Part shown: positions 8,309 to 16,909 of the stretch, piece after piece
Layout: the number at the start of each line of letters is the position of its first letter
Numbering within the stretch: the stretch's first letter is position 1
DNA from: Thermodesulfovibrionia bacterium
Lineage (GTDB): Bacteria > Nitrospirota > Thermodesulfovibrionia > JACRGW01
DNA: 46,876 nucleotides
Assembly: GCA_919902995.1 (NCBI GenBank)
Contig: CAKKSD010000043.1
Location: 1 to 46,876, forward strand
Reading direction: 5' to 3'
Notes under the pieces: model-generated
Database searches by the model: none
Told to the model about the DNA's origin: nothing
Seen by the model: the letters and a program-made list of their open reading frames with translations, nothing else
Made by a program: the position numbers and the translations under genes

Positions 8309-9952
8309 ATGGACAAGGATAGAATAAAAAACCTTCCTGATAAACCAGGTGTATATTTTCTAAAAAACTCAAAAGGTAAGGTAATATATATTGGGAAGGC
8401 TAAGTCCCTCAGGAATAGAATAAGTTCTTATTTTCAGGGGTCTGTTGAAACCGATCAGAGAAAAGAATCAATGATGAGGAATGTGAATGATTTCGAATAC
8501 TTTATAACCGCAACAGAACTTGAGGCGCTAATCCTCGAGTCAAACCTCATTAAAAAAGAAAAACCGCGCTTTAATGTAATCCTCAGAGATGACAAGAACT
8601 ATCCAAGCCTCAGACTCGATACAGGTGAGAAATGGCCAAGGCTCCATGTCGTAAGAAAAATGAAGAGGGACGGCGCATGTTACTTCGGTCCCTATGTACC
8701 TACAGGCGCAATGTGGGAGACCCTTTCTTTTATAAGAAAGACTTTCCCCCTTGCGACATGTAAAAGAGACCTCTCTAAGCAAAGCAGGCCCTGCCTGCTT
8801 TATGAGATGGGAAGGTGCATTGCCCCTTGTGCAGGATTCGTGAAGAAAGAAGAATACCATGATGTTGTTAATGAGGTGAAACTTTTCTTGCGGGGAAAGA
8901 ACAGGAATCTTATTAAAGGTCTTCAGAAAAGAATGGAAAGGGCATCAAAAGATATGGCTTATGAAGAGGCTACAATATTGAGAGACAGACTAAAGGCGAT
9001 AGAGAAAGTTATTCAGAAACAGAGGATTGTCTCCCCTGCCCTTCCTGACATTGATGTGGTAGGGGTTGCCAGGAACGGAGAAACAGTAAATATAGAAATT
9101 CTATTCTTTAGGAACGGGATGATTCTCGGGAAAAAAGATTTCGTAATGAAGACTATTATGGTCGATGTGAACGAATTACTTCATACTTTTCTGGAGCAGT
9201 TCTACGATAAGGAAATACTTCCCCCTTCAGAAGTAATTATCCCAGCAGAAATACCTTCTAAGGATGTCATGGAGTCTTGGCTTACAGAGAAGAGAGGGAA
9301 GACTGTCCATATCCTTATTCCGAAGAAGGGTAAAAGGTACGGTCTGCTCAGAATGGCAACAGAAAATGCTATGGCATCTATTGGAGAATACCTTCTTTCT
9401 TTACAAAGAAAAGACGTAATTTTACAGGATATTAAGAAAAGGCTGAACCTGAAGAGGTTACCTGTTAGGATAGAGGCATTCGATATATCCAATATACACG
9501 GATCAGAGGCAGTTGGTTCTATGGTCACATTTGAGGATAATATCCCGAAGAAAGAATGGTACAGACATTTCAGGATAATGACTGTTGAAGGTATTGATGA
9601 CTTCGCAATGATTGCAGAAATAGTCAGAAGGAGATACAGGAGACTTCTTGAGGAGAATGCCACTATGCCAGATCTTATAATTGTGGATGGAGGGAAGGGA
9701 CATCTAAACGCAGCAATCAAAGCCCTTAGCGAATTAAAGATAGCGAGGAATATTGATATAATAGGAATAGCAAAAGAGAAAGAAGGTTTTTCTGATAGGG
9801 TCTATATCCCGGGAAAGTCTAACCCTGTCATTCTACGACCTGATTCTGCATCGACCCATCTCCTTCAAAGGGTCAGGGATGAATCACACAGGTTTGCAAT
9901 CACCTATCACAGGAAACTCAGAAAGAAGTCTATGGGTTTACAGAGAGCATAA
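8309..9952 (+). CDS. uvrC: Excinuclease ABC subunit C, lacking the C-terminal HhH domain
   Basis: Dual-incision nuclease of nucleotide excision repair. The N-terminal GIY-YIG nuclease (PGVYFLKNSKGKVIYIGKAKSLRNRISSYF, with the ELEALILESNLIKK Glu) makes the 3' cut. A UVR motif (AYEEATILRDRLKAI) binds UvrB. The RNase H-like domain for the 5' cut is present (EAFDISNIHG; DLIIVDGGKGHLNAA; RDESHRFAITYHRK). The protein stops right after the latter motif with KKSMGLQRA, so the usual C-terminal tandem helix-hairpin-helix domain is missing; it has about 547 residues against roughly 600 for the family. No HhH remnant is seen in other frames downstream. Start chosen at ATG 8309 (MDKDRIKNLPDKPGVY); a TTG at 8276 overlaps the uvrB end. 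Confidence 0.95.
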   Translation: MDKDRIKNLPDKPGVYFLKNSKGKVIYIGKAKSLRNRISSYFQGSVETDQRKESMMRNVNDFEYFITATELEALILESNLIKKEKPRFNVILRDDKNYPSLRLDTGEKWPRLHVVRKMKRDGACYFGPYVPTGAMWETLSFIRKTFPLATCKRDLSKQSRPCLLYEMGRCIAPCAGFVKKEEYHDVVNEVKLFLRGKNRNLIKGLQKRMERASKDMAYEEATILRDRLKAIEKVIQKQRIVSPALPDIDVVGVARNGETVNIEILFFRNGMILGKKDFVMKTIMVDVNELLHTFLEQFYDKEILPPSEVIIPAEIPSKDVMESWLTEKRGKTVHILIPKKGKRYGLLRMATENAMASIGEYLLSLQRKDVILQDIKKRLNLKRLPVRIEAFDISNIHGSEAVGSMVTFEDNIPKKEWYRHFRIMTVEGIDDFAMIAEIVRRRYRRLLEENATMPDLIIVDGGKGHLNAAIKALSELKIARNIDIIGIAKEKEGFSDRVYIPGKSNPVILRPDSASTHLLQRVRDESHRFAITYHRKLRKKSMGLQRA

Positions 9953-9971
9953 GAATAATGGAAGGGAAAGA

Positions 9972-10301
9972 ATGAGGAAATTAATTCTTCTAATAACTTT
10001 AATGTTGGTGCTTTATCCTTTAAAAAGCCCTTTATCTCAAGATGAACTTAAGGGTATTGATGAGAGGATCTCTGTGATAGAGAAGAGGCTTGAATTTATC
10101 CGTGGAAAAGAGAAGGACTTCGAGGATATTACAAAAGATCTTAACAGGGGAAAATATACGGTATTAATAAGGAGGGAAAGGGAACTGATGAAGAGAAAGG
10201 ATGAACTGTCAAAGGAAATAGAAAACCTCCTTGATGAAAAAAATCAACTGATGAGCGAACTTGATGAACTAAGGAAAAGAAGAAAGGACCTAGCGTATTA
10301 G
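9972..10301 (+). CDS. Small exported coiled-coil protein, unknown function
   Basis: The true start is ATG 9972 after GGAAGGG; the track's upstream extension lies over the uvrC end. The 109-residue product opens with a signal peptide (RKLILLITLMLVLYPLKSPLSQ) followed by a long, highly charged helix rich in Glu, Lys, Arg and Leu (SVIEKRLEFIRGKEKDFEDI... to the C-terminus) that should form a coiled coil in the periplasm. No catalytic motif. Weak resemblance in architecture to periplasmic EnvC/OmpH-type helical proteins only; not assigned. It lies 19 bases after uvrC. Confidence 0.65.
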   Translation: MRKLILLITLMLVLYPLKSPLSQDELKGIDERISVIEKRLEFIRGKEKDFEDITKDLNRGKYTVLIRRERELMKRKDELSKEIENLLDEKNQLMSELDELRKRRKDLAY

Positions 10302-10303
10302 AT

Positions 10304-10501
10304 TTGATTACGGAAAAAGTTAAAAAGAAGACACTGTTCCTCCTCGCAAAGGATACATATAACCTTCTTCCAGGACATGTGAAGGCAATAGATGTTGCTA
10401 CAATCAAAAAGAACGGCAGTATAAAGAGTGTTGAGGATGAGAAAGATTACTTAGAGGTTGCTGCACCCTTTTATGCCATAAGGGGTGTCAATGTTCAATG
10501 A
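10304..10501 (+). CDS. Small hypothetical protein
   Basis: A 65-residue frame that begins with TTG two bases after the coiled-coil gene. Sequence MITEKVKKKTLFLLAKDTYNLLPGHVKAIDVATIKKNGSIKSVEDEKDYLEVAAPFYAIRGVNVQ has ordinary protein composition, but there is no ATG and only a distant AAAGGA. I do not recognise it. It could be a real small cytoplasmic protein in the uvrC transcript. Confidence 0.4.
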   Translation: MITEKVKKKTLFLLAKDTYNLLPGHVKAIDVATIKKNGSIKSVEDEKDYLEVAAPFYAIRGVNVQ

Positions 10502-10548
10502 TATCTATATGTACGAATGGGCATACGAGTAATTTTTAAGTGGTGAAC

Positions 10549-11133
10549 TCAAATCAAAATCCTGCTTGCTATAATTATAGATTCTGCGATCTTTACCATA
10601 GGGATATTGCTATCCCTGCTCTGTTTCTGGATTTTCTTAAATGCCCGTGTCTCAGTGAGACCCTCCCGTTCCATGATAAGCCCTTTAGCCTGTTCTATAA
10701 GCTTTCTCGTCCTTAGTGCCTCTTTGAGATCACAAACTTCTTTCTTGAGCTCCCGGATCTCTTTGAATCTCGAAATCGCCAATCTTATAAAGGTCATCAG
10801 CGCTTTTTCAGTAATAGGTTTTATCAGATAGTATAATGCTCCCATCGAGTTCACCTTTTCTATAAAATCAGGTTGATTGTAAGCAGTAAGGATAATAATA
10901 GGAATCTGTTTTATAGAAAGTATTTCCTTTGCAGCCTCGATGCCATTCATATTCGGCATTTTTATATCCATCAGGATAATTTCTGGATCTAATTCCTTGG
11001 CAATTCTTATTGCTTCTTTTCGGTCCCTTGTCCTCCCTATTACCTGATGGCCAAGCCTTTTCATCATGGCTGAAAGACTCGTCGAAATTATAGCCTCATC
11101 CTCGACTATCAAAACTTTAAGAGGATTCATCAT
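10549..11133 (-). CDS. Response regulator with ANTAR RNA-binding output domain
   Basis: The N-terminal receiver domain has the acidic pocket (VEDEA), the phospho-acceptor Asp in LMDIKMPNMNG, and the KPI Lys. A short coiled coil leads to a C-terminal ANTAR domain (RKLIEQAKGLIMEREGLTETRAFKKIQKQSRDSN). ANTAR proteins bind paired hairpins in mRNA leaders and prevent termination, often in control of nitrogen or respiratory enzymes. Two adjacent ATGs follow GAGGAA. No histidine kinase is in the window. It is the last gene of the minus-strand run that includes the molybdoenzyme cluster, so it may control part of it; I found no clear double-hairpin target. Confidence 0.9.
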   Translation of the reverse strand: MMNPLKVLIVEDEAIISTSLSAMMKRLGHQVIGRTRDRKEAIRIAKELDPEIILMDIKMPNMNGIEAAKEILSIKQIPIIILTAYNQPDFIEKVNSMGALYYLIKPITEKALMTFIRLAISRFKEIRELKKEVCDLKEALRTRKLIEQAKGLIMEREGLTETRAFKKIQKQSRDSNIPMVKIAESIIIASRILI

Positions 11134-11171
11134 TATTCCTCACTTATTTATTCTAACAATCTTTCTGAATC

Positions 11172-11825
11172 TTAAGTACTGCTATTCCTTGACCATGGTG
11201 ATTTATCTCTAATTTCCACTACCCTGATGAGATAGCCAAAGGGATAATCAGGTTGGTAGAGATGGAATTTTTCAAACTCGAATAGATTTCTTGAAGAAAG
11301 AAGGAATCTGTAATATGGACTGTTTTTTTGGAGAATATCTACTTTCCCGTTTATCTGAAAGCTTATATATTGTAGGCCCTCCGGGGTGTGTGCCATCCCA
11401 ACATAAAGCAAACTTGCATATGGGTTTTCTTTTAGATTTTCAAATGCCCTTCCCTCAAATATCTCAAGACCACCAAGCATGACCGGTTCGAAATTCTCTA
11501 TATCCCCATATAGCCTGGACATTGCCTCTACTCTCTTGTGCAGGCTTTCATTCCACGGTATCGTATGAGCCTCTGCAATAACGCCTTCAAAGATATCTGT
11601 GTAATCATTAAGTATCTCTGCCTTCGGTATCAGTCCTATTCCCTTCACAGTCATATTCACGGGGAATAGGTCATCTTTACCCCATGTAGCCATCACCGGT
11701 AAATGTGCAGAAAAATAATGGAGGGGCTTACCATCCTTCAGATCACTCAGAAATCTAACCCTCGAAGAAACAAGCCATTCCAGGCATTTGGCTGGAATTT
11801 TATCTAATATCAATCTTGTTTCCAT
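11172..11825 (-). CDS. Unknown protein coupled to radical SAM gene
   Basis: A 217-residue soluble protein (METRLILDKIPAKCLEWL...). It has no signal peptide, membrane helix or metal-binding cluster that I can identify. The start ATG lies inside the end of the radical SAM gene (26-base overlap), which argues for translational coupling and a shared role. I do not recognise a family. A substrate-binding or accessory role for the radical SAM enzyme is only a guess from position. Confidence 0.7.
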   Translation of the reverse strand: METRLILDKIPAKCLEWLVSSRVRFLSDLKDGKPLHYFSAHLPVMATWGKDDLFPVNMTVKGIGLIPKAEILNDYTDIFEGVIAEAHTIPWNESLHKRVEAMSRLYGDIENFEPVMLGGLEIFEGRAFENLKENPYASLLYVGMAHTPEGLQYISFQINGKVDILQKNSPYYRFLLSSRNLFEFEKFHLYQPDYPFGYLIRVVEIRDKSPWSRNSST

Positions 11826-13080
11826 AGGCTGATTTACGCCTCGCCTCCTCCATTATCTTCGGGGTAATTTCTTTATAACCATTCTCTATTGCATATCTCT
11901 CAACAGAGCCTATTACTATAGATCGTATAAAAAAGGGGACTCTTTTTAGGCGATCCTCTGCTTCTCCAGTCCATAATAGATTGCACGCTGAGCCTGCGTT
12001 AGATTTGGAAGAATCCGCATAAAAGTTTGGTGGGACTATTACATCTTTTTCCCTTGGTATATAGGCACACCATGGGTCTTCTGCCATTATATCCGTTGAT
12101 GTTGCATAGGCCCTTGCCCTGCATCCGCCGCAAAGATATTTAAATTCGCAATAACCGCACCTACCTGTAAGCTTCGGTCTCCTCATATTCTGAAAGAAGT
12201 CGGAATTATCCCATATGTCTGCAAAGCCCTTCTCCTTTACATTGCCTACACTAAAAGGAATGTATGGGCATGGTGTAACATCGCCTTCAGGCGTAATTCT
12301 ACAATAGTGAAATGCTGCAAGGCATCCGCCACCTGTATATCCTGCTGCCTTTGTAATTGGTGAATCAGGGTCTTTTTCGTATGCGAGTCTTTTAAAATGA
12401 GGGGCACACCTTGCTGTTATCATCATGCCGCTATATTTACCCTGAATATCTAATAGTAGTTTCAGCATATCTTCATATTGCTCTGCTGAAATGTCTGTTA
12501 TATCCTGTCCCCTGCCAGTACAGACCATAAAGAATAAATTAAAGACCCTTGCACCGAGCTTATGCGAAAGGGCTATGATTTCTGAAATCTCATAGTAATT
12601 GGTAGTTGTAACAGTTGTCTGTATCTGAAACTCTAAGCCGTGCCTTTTGCATGATTCAATGCCCGCCATTGCCCTATCCCATGAGCCTTCAATACCCCTG
12701 AAAGCATCATGATATTCTGGACCGATGGAGTCAATGCTTATTCCAATGCCAGAAACACCTGTTCTTACCATCTCCTTAGCTGACTTATCATCTAAGGTCG
12801 TAGCATTTGTGCCAACGACTACCATCATTCCTTTTTTTGATGCATAATCTGATAGGTCAAATATATCCTCCCTTACAAGGGGTTCACCGCCTGTGAGGAT
12901 CAGCATGGTTGCTGGATTCACCTCTGCAATCTGGTCTATCAGCCTATTGCCTTCTTCTAATGAAAGCTCGTTTGTATCTTTCTTGGTTAGTGCATCAGAA
13001 TCAAGATAGCAGTGTTTGCACCTTAGATTACACCTCTTTGTGGTGTTCCATGAGATTAGATATGGGGCAAAACTACTCAT
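11800..13080 (-). CDS. Radical SAM/SPASM protein with C-terminal PCP_red domain
   Basis: The radical SAM motif CNLRCKHC binds the catalytic 4Fe-4S cluster and SAM. GGEPL and SIDS are further core motifs. A SPASM region follows (C near residue 255, CRITPEGDVTPCPY, then CGYCEFKYLCGGCRARA) that holds auxiliary clusters. The C-terminus (EDRLKRVPFFIRSIVIGSVERYAIENGYKEITPKIMEEA) matches the small PCP_red domain also present twice in the upstream gene. Relatives include AhbC/AhbD/NirJ-type heme-modifying enzymes and peptide-modifying SPASM proteins; I cannot decide between them. The start is ATG 13080, overlapping the upstream stop (ATGAGTAG) with AAAAAGG before it; the track's TTG 13122 is less likely. 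Confidence 0.85.
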   Translation of the reverse strand: MSSFAPYLISWNTTKRCNLRCKHCYLDSDALTKKDTNELSLEEGNRLIDQIAEVNPATMLILTGGEPLVREDIFDLSDYASKKGMMVVVGTNATTLDDKSAKEMVRTGVSGIGISIDSIGPEYHDAFRGIEGSWDRAMAGIESCKRHGLEFQIQTTVTTTNYYEISEIIALSHKLGARVFNLFFMVCTGRGQDITDISAEQYEDMLKLLLDIQGKYSGMMITARCAPHFKRLAYEKDPDSPITKAAGYTGGGCLAAFHYCRITPEGDVTPCPYIPFSVGNVKEKGFADIWDNSDFFQNMRRPKLTGRCGYCEFKYLCGGCRARAYATSTDIMAEDPWCAYIPREKDVIVPPNFYADSSKSNAGSACNLLWTGEAEDRLKRVPFFIRSIVIGSVERYAIENGYKEITPKIMEEARRKSAYGNKIDIR

Positions 13081-14731
13081 CCTTTTTATTTTTATCCGAG
13101 GCTTCTCTAAAGTATTTTTCAAACTTCTTGATTATCTCCTCGTTCTTTCCTTTCCTTTCTGAGAGGAACTGCTTTATTTCGTCTATGACCTCTTTTTTCC
13201 TCGGGTCATTTGTCTTATCCTTTGCCTCATCAAAGGCCATCATATTTAGCTCATCAAATCCGAGTTTCTTCATCCTCTTTGTAACCATCATCATAGACTC
13301 ATCCCGAATCTCTGAAAGGAATTTCGAGGTGATTACCTTATATCCCTTTTCCTTTGCTTTTTTTACCATCAATTTATATATTCCTGGCCTAACAAATTCA
13401 GGTGCATTCTCAACCCTCTTTAGCGCTTCTTCTTCCCATTTAATCTCATCATCTTTGGGCAGGGCTTGCCCTGCCCCTACATCTTCTGATTCCTGACTCC
13501 TGGCACCTGACTTTTTTATCCCCATCCTGTCCCTTGCAGATGCAGGGAGAAGTTTTTCTACTGCCTCATCCATAATGGCAACTGTTATCTCTTTTGCTCT
13601 TTTTTCTTTAGCGAATCCTTCTATCGCCTTGATTGCCATTCCCCTTACAAATGCAGGTATTATCTCAAGTCTTGTCTCAGCATCCTTTGTCCACGGAATA
13701 GAATCCTTTAAATCTTCCTTTTTAATCTCTTCGGAGGGAGTATAGTTCTTGCTCACTATTAAAATATTGCATGGTGCAAACCGCAGAAGATTTTCTGTAT
13801 TACTGCCGATATCAAGACCATTCGTGCTGTGTACGCCGAGTCTTCCGACAAACAACAATGATGGAGGGTTGTCTTTCACATATTGTAATATCTGTTCATA
13901 AGGTTTGCCTGATAGGAGTGTTGTGGTAATATCTAAACCGTCCATTTGGGCAATATTTTTTGCTACATCAAGGTGCCCCTGATATATCTTTGCAAGACCC
14001 TTATCTATAATCTCCTCATGGAGTTTTTCCTGCTCTTTAAATCTGAATATCTTTCCTGCCTCCTCTGAAAGCACTCCTGAAATATTTTTAAAGGCTACAG
14101 AATGAAAATTAGGGTCAAAGGATGATACAGCCTCAACAGACGTATTGAATGCCTTAGCAATAGCCACGGCTGATTTTACTGCTGCCATTGAATTCGGGCT
14201 GCCGTCAACAGCAACTATTATCTTCCTGTCAAATACCCTGTTGTTTTTGGTTATCAGTATGTCTGTCCTTACCCTGCGCACAACCCTTTCGCAGACACTG
14301 CCAATCATGCTTCCATTCACTGTACCGAGCCCCTGAATGCCCATGATTACAAGGTCGTATGGATTTGATTGCACGTCTTCTACTATTTTGGCATAGTTTT
14401 TCCCTTCAAGTGTCTTTCTTGAGTATTTAATGTGCGATGCCTTGCACCTTTGTTCAAGGACAGCTAAAAATGAATCGGATATTATCTGAAGTCCCTTTGT
14501 GATTAGACCCTTGTGTATTTCACGCTGCCCCCCAATCTCCTTTTGATCCTGATATTTTTCCGGTAAACCTGTCTCCATCTGCCTGAACCTGTTATCATGT
14601 AAACTCGCACTGTACACATGGCTTCCAGTCAATTTAGATTCAAATCTCTCAGCAAGTGTTATACCTATATCAATACAGTAATTAGAATACTCTGAGTTAT
14701 CTATGGGAATAAGTATATTTTTGTAAAACAT
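13073..14731 (-). CDS. Tandem universal stress protein domains plus two PCP_red domains
   Basis: Two UspA folds are followed by two small helical domains. The first Usp (residues 1-165) begins YKNILIPIDNSEYS and carries the ATP-loop MGIQGLGTVNGSMIGSV; the second (about 170-335) begins KIIVAVDGSPNS and has VGRLGVHSTNGLDIGS. Then come two PCP_red-like domains: ETRLEIIPAFVRGMAIKAIEGFAKEKRAKEIT and KRVENAPEFVRPGIYKLMVKKAKEKGYKVIT. The linker between them (ARSQESEDVGAGQALP) is encoded by an intergenic-type repeat that has entered the frame. The last 80 residues form a charged helix. It overlaps the radical SAM gene. PCP_red is named after protochlorophyllide reductase; its role outside that enzyme is not established. 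Confidence 0.85.
   Translation of the reverse strand: MFYKNILIPIDNSEYSNYCIDIGITLAERFESKLTGSHVYSASLHDNRFRQMETGLPEKYQDQKEIGGQREIHKGLITKGLQIISDSFLAVLEQRCKASHIKYSRKTLEGKNYAKIVEDVQSNPYDLVIMGIQGLGTVNGSMIGSVCERVVRRVRTDILITKNNRVFDRKIIVAVDGSPNSMAAVKSAVAIAKAFNTSVEAVSSFDPNFHSVAFKNISGVLSEEAGKIFRFKEQEKLHEEIIDKGLAKIYQGHLDVAKNIAQMDGLDITTTLLSGKPYEQILQYVKDNPPSLLFVGRLGVHSTNGLDIGSNTENLLRFAPCNILIVSKNYTPSEEIKKEDLKDSIPWTKDAETRLEIIPAFVRGMAIKAIEGFAKEKRAKEITVAIMDEAVEKLLPASARDRMGIKKSGARSQESEDVGAGQALPKDDEIKWEEEALKRVENAPEFVRPGIYKLMVKKAKEKGYKVITSKFLSEIRDESMMMVTKRMKKLGFDELNMMAFDEAKDKTNDPRKKEVIDEIKQFLSERKGKNEEIIKKFEKYFREASDKNKKDE
13457..13513. repeat. Intergenic-type palindrome and heptad repeat inside the Usp/PCP_red gene
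   Basis: GGGCAGGGC-TT-GCCCTGCCC is a 9-bp palindrome at 13457-13476. It is followed by four 7-bp units with the pattern CTGNNNC (CTGATTC, CTGACTC, CTGGCAC, CTGACTT) at 13486-13513. Both elements look like dispersed noncoding repeats, yet here they lie in frame and encode the linker between the two PCP_red domains. Confidence 0.7.
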
Positions 14732-14740
14732 TCTATTTAG

Positions 14741-15610
14741 TTATAGATCTATCCTGCAACCTGTTGTTCCATACTCAAATTCTTCAGGCATTTCTATTGA
14801 TATCTTCTTTATACCCTCAAATCCAGTGCAGTGAATAGGGACAACCTTTTTTACATTGAGACGCTTTAGCTCTTTTATCGTCTGATCAATCTTGGATTCC
14901 CCCGGACCTATCAGATGGAAACCACCGATAACACAGTACACCTCATTTATACCAGATAGTTCAATAGCCTGCTCAATAGTATTAATAATTCCTGCATGTC
15001 CACAACCAGATATAACTACAAGTCCCTTCTTTGAACTTATTATTACACCCTGGTCATCAATAATATCATCAGGCACATCTTTACCATCCTTCTGTATCTC
15101 AAATATATTGAGCATCTCCCATGGGTGTCTCCGCTTAATCTCTCCTGTTGTCCAGATTCCCTTTGCAAGCTGTAAAGGACCGCTATGATATTCAACTCTA
15201 TCTATAAACATCTCTGAACTATGACAGGTCAGGTCAAACCTGGTGCCGACAGGGGCGAGTAAATATCTTTTGAAAAAGGCAGAGGGATGGGCTATAACCT
15301 TCGCAGTGAAACCGAGAATTCCACCGGTATGGTCATAGTGCCCATGGGAAAGGAATATAAGATCTATATCCCCTGGATTTATTCCGAGAAGTTTTAAATT
15401 ATGGATTACGGCTATTCCTACCGAGCCTGTGTCAATAAGGATTCTTTTTCCTTCAGCTTCTACCAGTGCTGAGAAACCATGTTCGCAAATAAAGCTTTTA
15501 TCTGGCATGGAGAGTCTTGTAACAAACTTACTGTTCGGTATCAACTCCATAACTGCATTGTCAACAAGAATAGTAACTCTGCTGCTGACTGGTTCCCAAC
15601 CTTTTCTCAT
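14741..15610 (-). CDS. MBL-fold metallohydrolase, MptA/COG1237-like
   Basis: A 289-residue metallo-beta-lactamase fold protein. Metal ligands are visible in LSHGHYDHTGG (HxHxDH), GCGHAGIINT and GGFHL, with a final His in PIHCTGFEG. This arrangement matches the family annotated as 7,8-dihydropterin-6-yl-methyl-4-(beta-D-ribofuranosyl)aminobenzene-5'-phosphate synthase, whose members act on phosphate esters, though the annotated reaction is probably not general. AAAGGAG lies 5 bases before the ATG. It sits between the di-heme cytochrome gene and the Usp gene (9-base gap), so it belongs to the same transcript; its role there is unknown. Confidence 0.85.
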   Translation of the reverse strand: MRKGWEPVSSRVTILVDNAVMELIPNSKFVTRLSMPDKSFICEHGFSALVEAEGKRILIDTGSVGIAVIHNLKLLGINPGDIDLIFLSHGHYDHTGGILGFTAKVIAHPSAFFKRYLLAPVGTRFDLTCHSSEMFIDRVEYHSGPLQLAKGIWTTGEIKRRHPWEMLNIFEIQKDGKDVPDDIIDDQGVIISSKKGLVVISGCGHAGIINTIEQAIELSGINEVYCVIGGFHLIGPGESKIDQTIKELKRLNVKKVVPIHCTGFEGIKKISIEMPEEFEYGTTGCRIDL

Positions 15611-15685
15611 AAAATCTCCTTTATCTATATCTCCTGCGACAAAGCCCTTAGCATAACTACAATCATCCGTATCCCGTAAGTAAAA

Positions 15686-16909
15686 TCATTCTGGAATCAC
15701 CGGGAGTATAGGTTTATCAAGCGGGATAGGAGGAAGCGTCTCTCCCTTTTGATGAACCTTTGCCCCTCCTCCATGGTGGAACATGTTGATATAGGCAATC
15801 ACCTTCCATATCTCCTCATTCGAAAGATAGTTTTTCCATGCAGCCATCGGTGTATCCTTTCTCCCTTCAGAAACAACCTTAAAGAGGTCTGCATCAGAGA
15901 GCTTACCCATCCTATTAACATCCATCAGGTTAGCTGCAATTGTCATCAGTGGAATCCCATCTTTACCATGGCACACATAACACGCCACATTTGGGTTCTT
16001 TGTCCCCTCATAAATATCTTTACCCTCTCTGAGTATCTTCGGGTCAGTCCACCAACCCTCAGGCATTTTTTCTGTGGTTATTCTCAACTTACCTACATTT
16101 TCCAGATACCTTACAAGTGCCTCCATATAATTTTTCTCAATCAGGGTTTCGTAATAATCAGGCATGGTCTTTGTTTCTTTTTCATATCCCTTTGTGGTCT
16201 CCTTTCGCGGTTCCATTATAGATTCCTTTATCTTGTTTCTATTCCCCATGTCTAAAACAGCAAGGGAAGGTCCCCTTTTTTGTATCCCTCCGGGTTCTAT
16301 GTTATGACAGTTGAAACACTCATAGTCTTTGAAGACCCGAGCACCCACTGAGAGGATCATCTCTTCATCCGCTTCCTCTATAAGAAACTTTTTTGGTTTC
16401 AGCTTCTCGATCTCATAGGCAGGGTCAAATTGGGGTAATGCCCAGCCCATAAATGTGTAACCACCACCTATGATAAGGAAGAAAAGGAGTATGCTGTTTA
16501 CCGCTCTGATACCTGTTTTCCCCTTAAGGGGTTTAAGGTCAATAATAACGAGGAAAAGGATGGCGAGGATGGCATATACAATTATGGTCATCTTGAACAT
16601 TAACGGGAATTTGTAATATGTGGTATAAAGCCACATGACTCCCAGAAAGATTGTTACATAAATAAGACTCAGGATAATGTTTTTGAAAATCCTCTTCCCC
16701 TGCCAATCCTCAACGGGGAAGATATCTATCAGAACAAGGATAAGAAAGCCTCCTGCAGTAAACAGGGTGAATGCTACCTTAAAGACCACAGGTAGGGAAT
16801 AGAGGAAAGAGTTAATAACCCATATCAGGATATTTAAAAGGACTAATCCGATTATCTTAGATCTTATCTTTTTCCACACCCCTATATTATCACCCCTTCT
16901 CTTTACCAT
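15686..16909 (-). CDS. Membrane-anchored di-heme cytochrome c
   Basis: The N-terminal half holds about five membrane helices (first near residues 18-40, last near 135-155, ending YTFMGWALP). The periplasmic C-terminal half has two c-type heme sites: CFNCH near residue 200 and CYVCH near residue 310. Each heme domain has possible distal Met residues. This matches the membrane cytochrome c that accompanies bd-like oxidase genes in nitrite oxidisers and related bacteria. The start overlaps the end of the bd-like gene by 20 bases; a GTG at 16879 (VWKKIRSK) is an alternative. It probably relays electrons between the molybdoenzyme and the bd-like subunit. Confidence 0.88.
   Translation of the reverse strand: MVKRRGDNIGVWKKIRSKIIGLVLLNILIWVINSFLYSLPVVFKVAFTLFTAGGFLILVLIDIFPVEDWQGKRIFKNIILSLIYVTIFLGVMWLYTTYYKFPLMFKMTIIVYAILAILFLVIIDLKPLKGKTGIRAVNSILLFFLIIGGGYTFMGWALPQFDPAYEIEKLKPKKFLIEEADEEMILSVGARVFKDYECFNCHNIEPGGIQKRGPSLAVLDMGNRNKIKESIMEPRKETTKGYEKETKTMPDYYETLIEKNYMEALVRYLENVGKLRITTEKMPEGWWTDPKILREGKDIYEGTKNPNVACYVCHGKDGIPLMTIAANLMDVNRMGKLSDADLFKVVSEGRKDTPMAAWKNYLSNEEIWKVIAYINMFHHGGGAKVHQKGETLPPIPLDKPILPVIPE

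Noticed and set aside
9202-9720. 172-residue minus-strand ORF
   Set aside because: Lies wholly antisense to uvrC coding sequence with no ribosome binding site.
10490-10531. 13-codon frame MFNDIYMYEWAYE after the small hypothetical protein
   Set aside because: Too short, no ribosome binding site and no sign of a frameshift link to the preceding frame.
12909-13496. 195-residue plus-strand ORF
   Set aside because: It is antisense to two well-supported genes (Usp/PCP_red and radical SAM) and has low-complexity Ser/Phe composition typical of a shadow frame.
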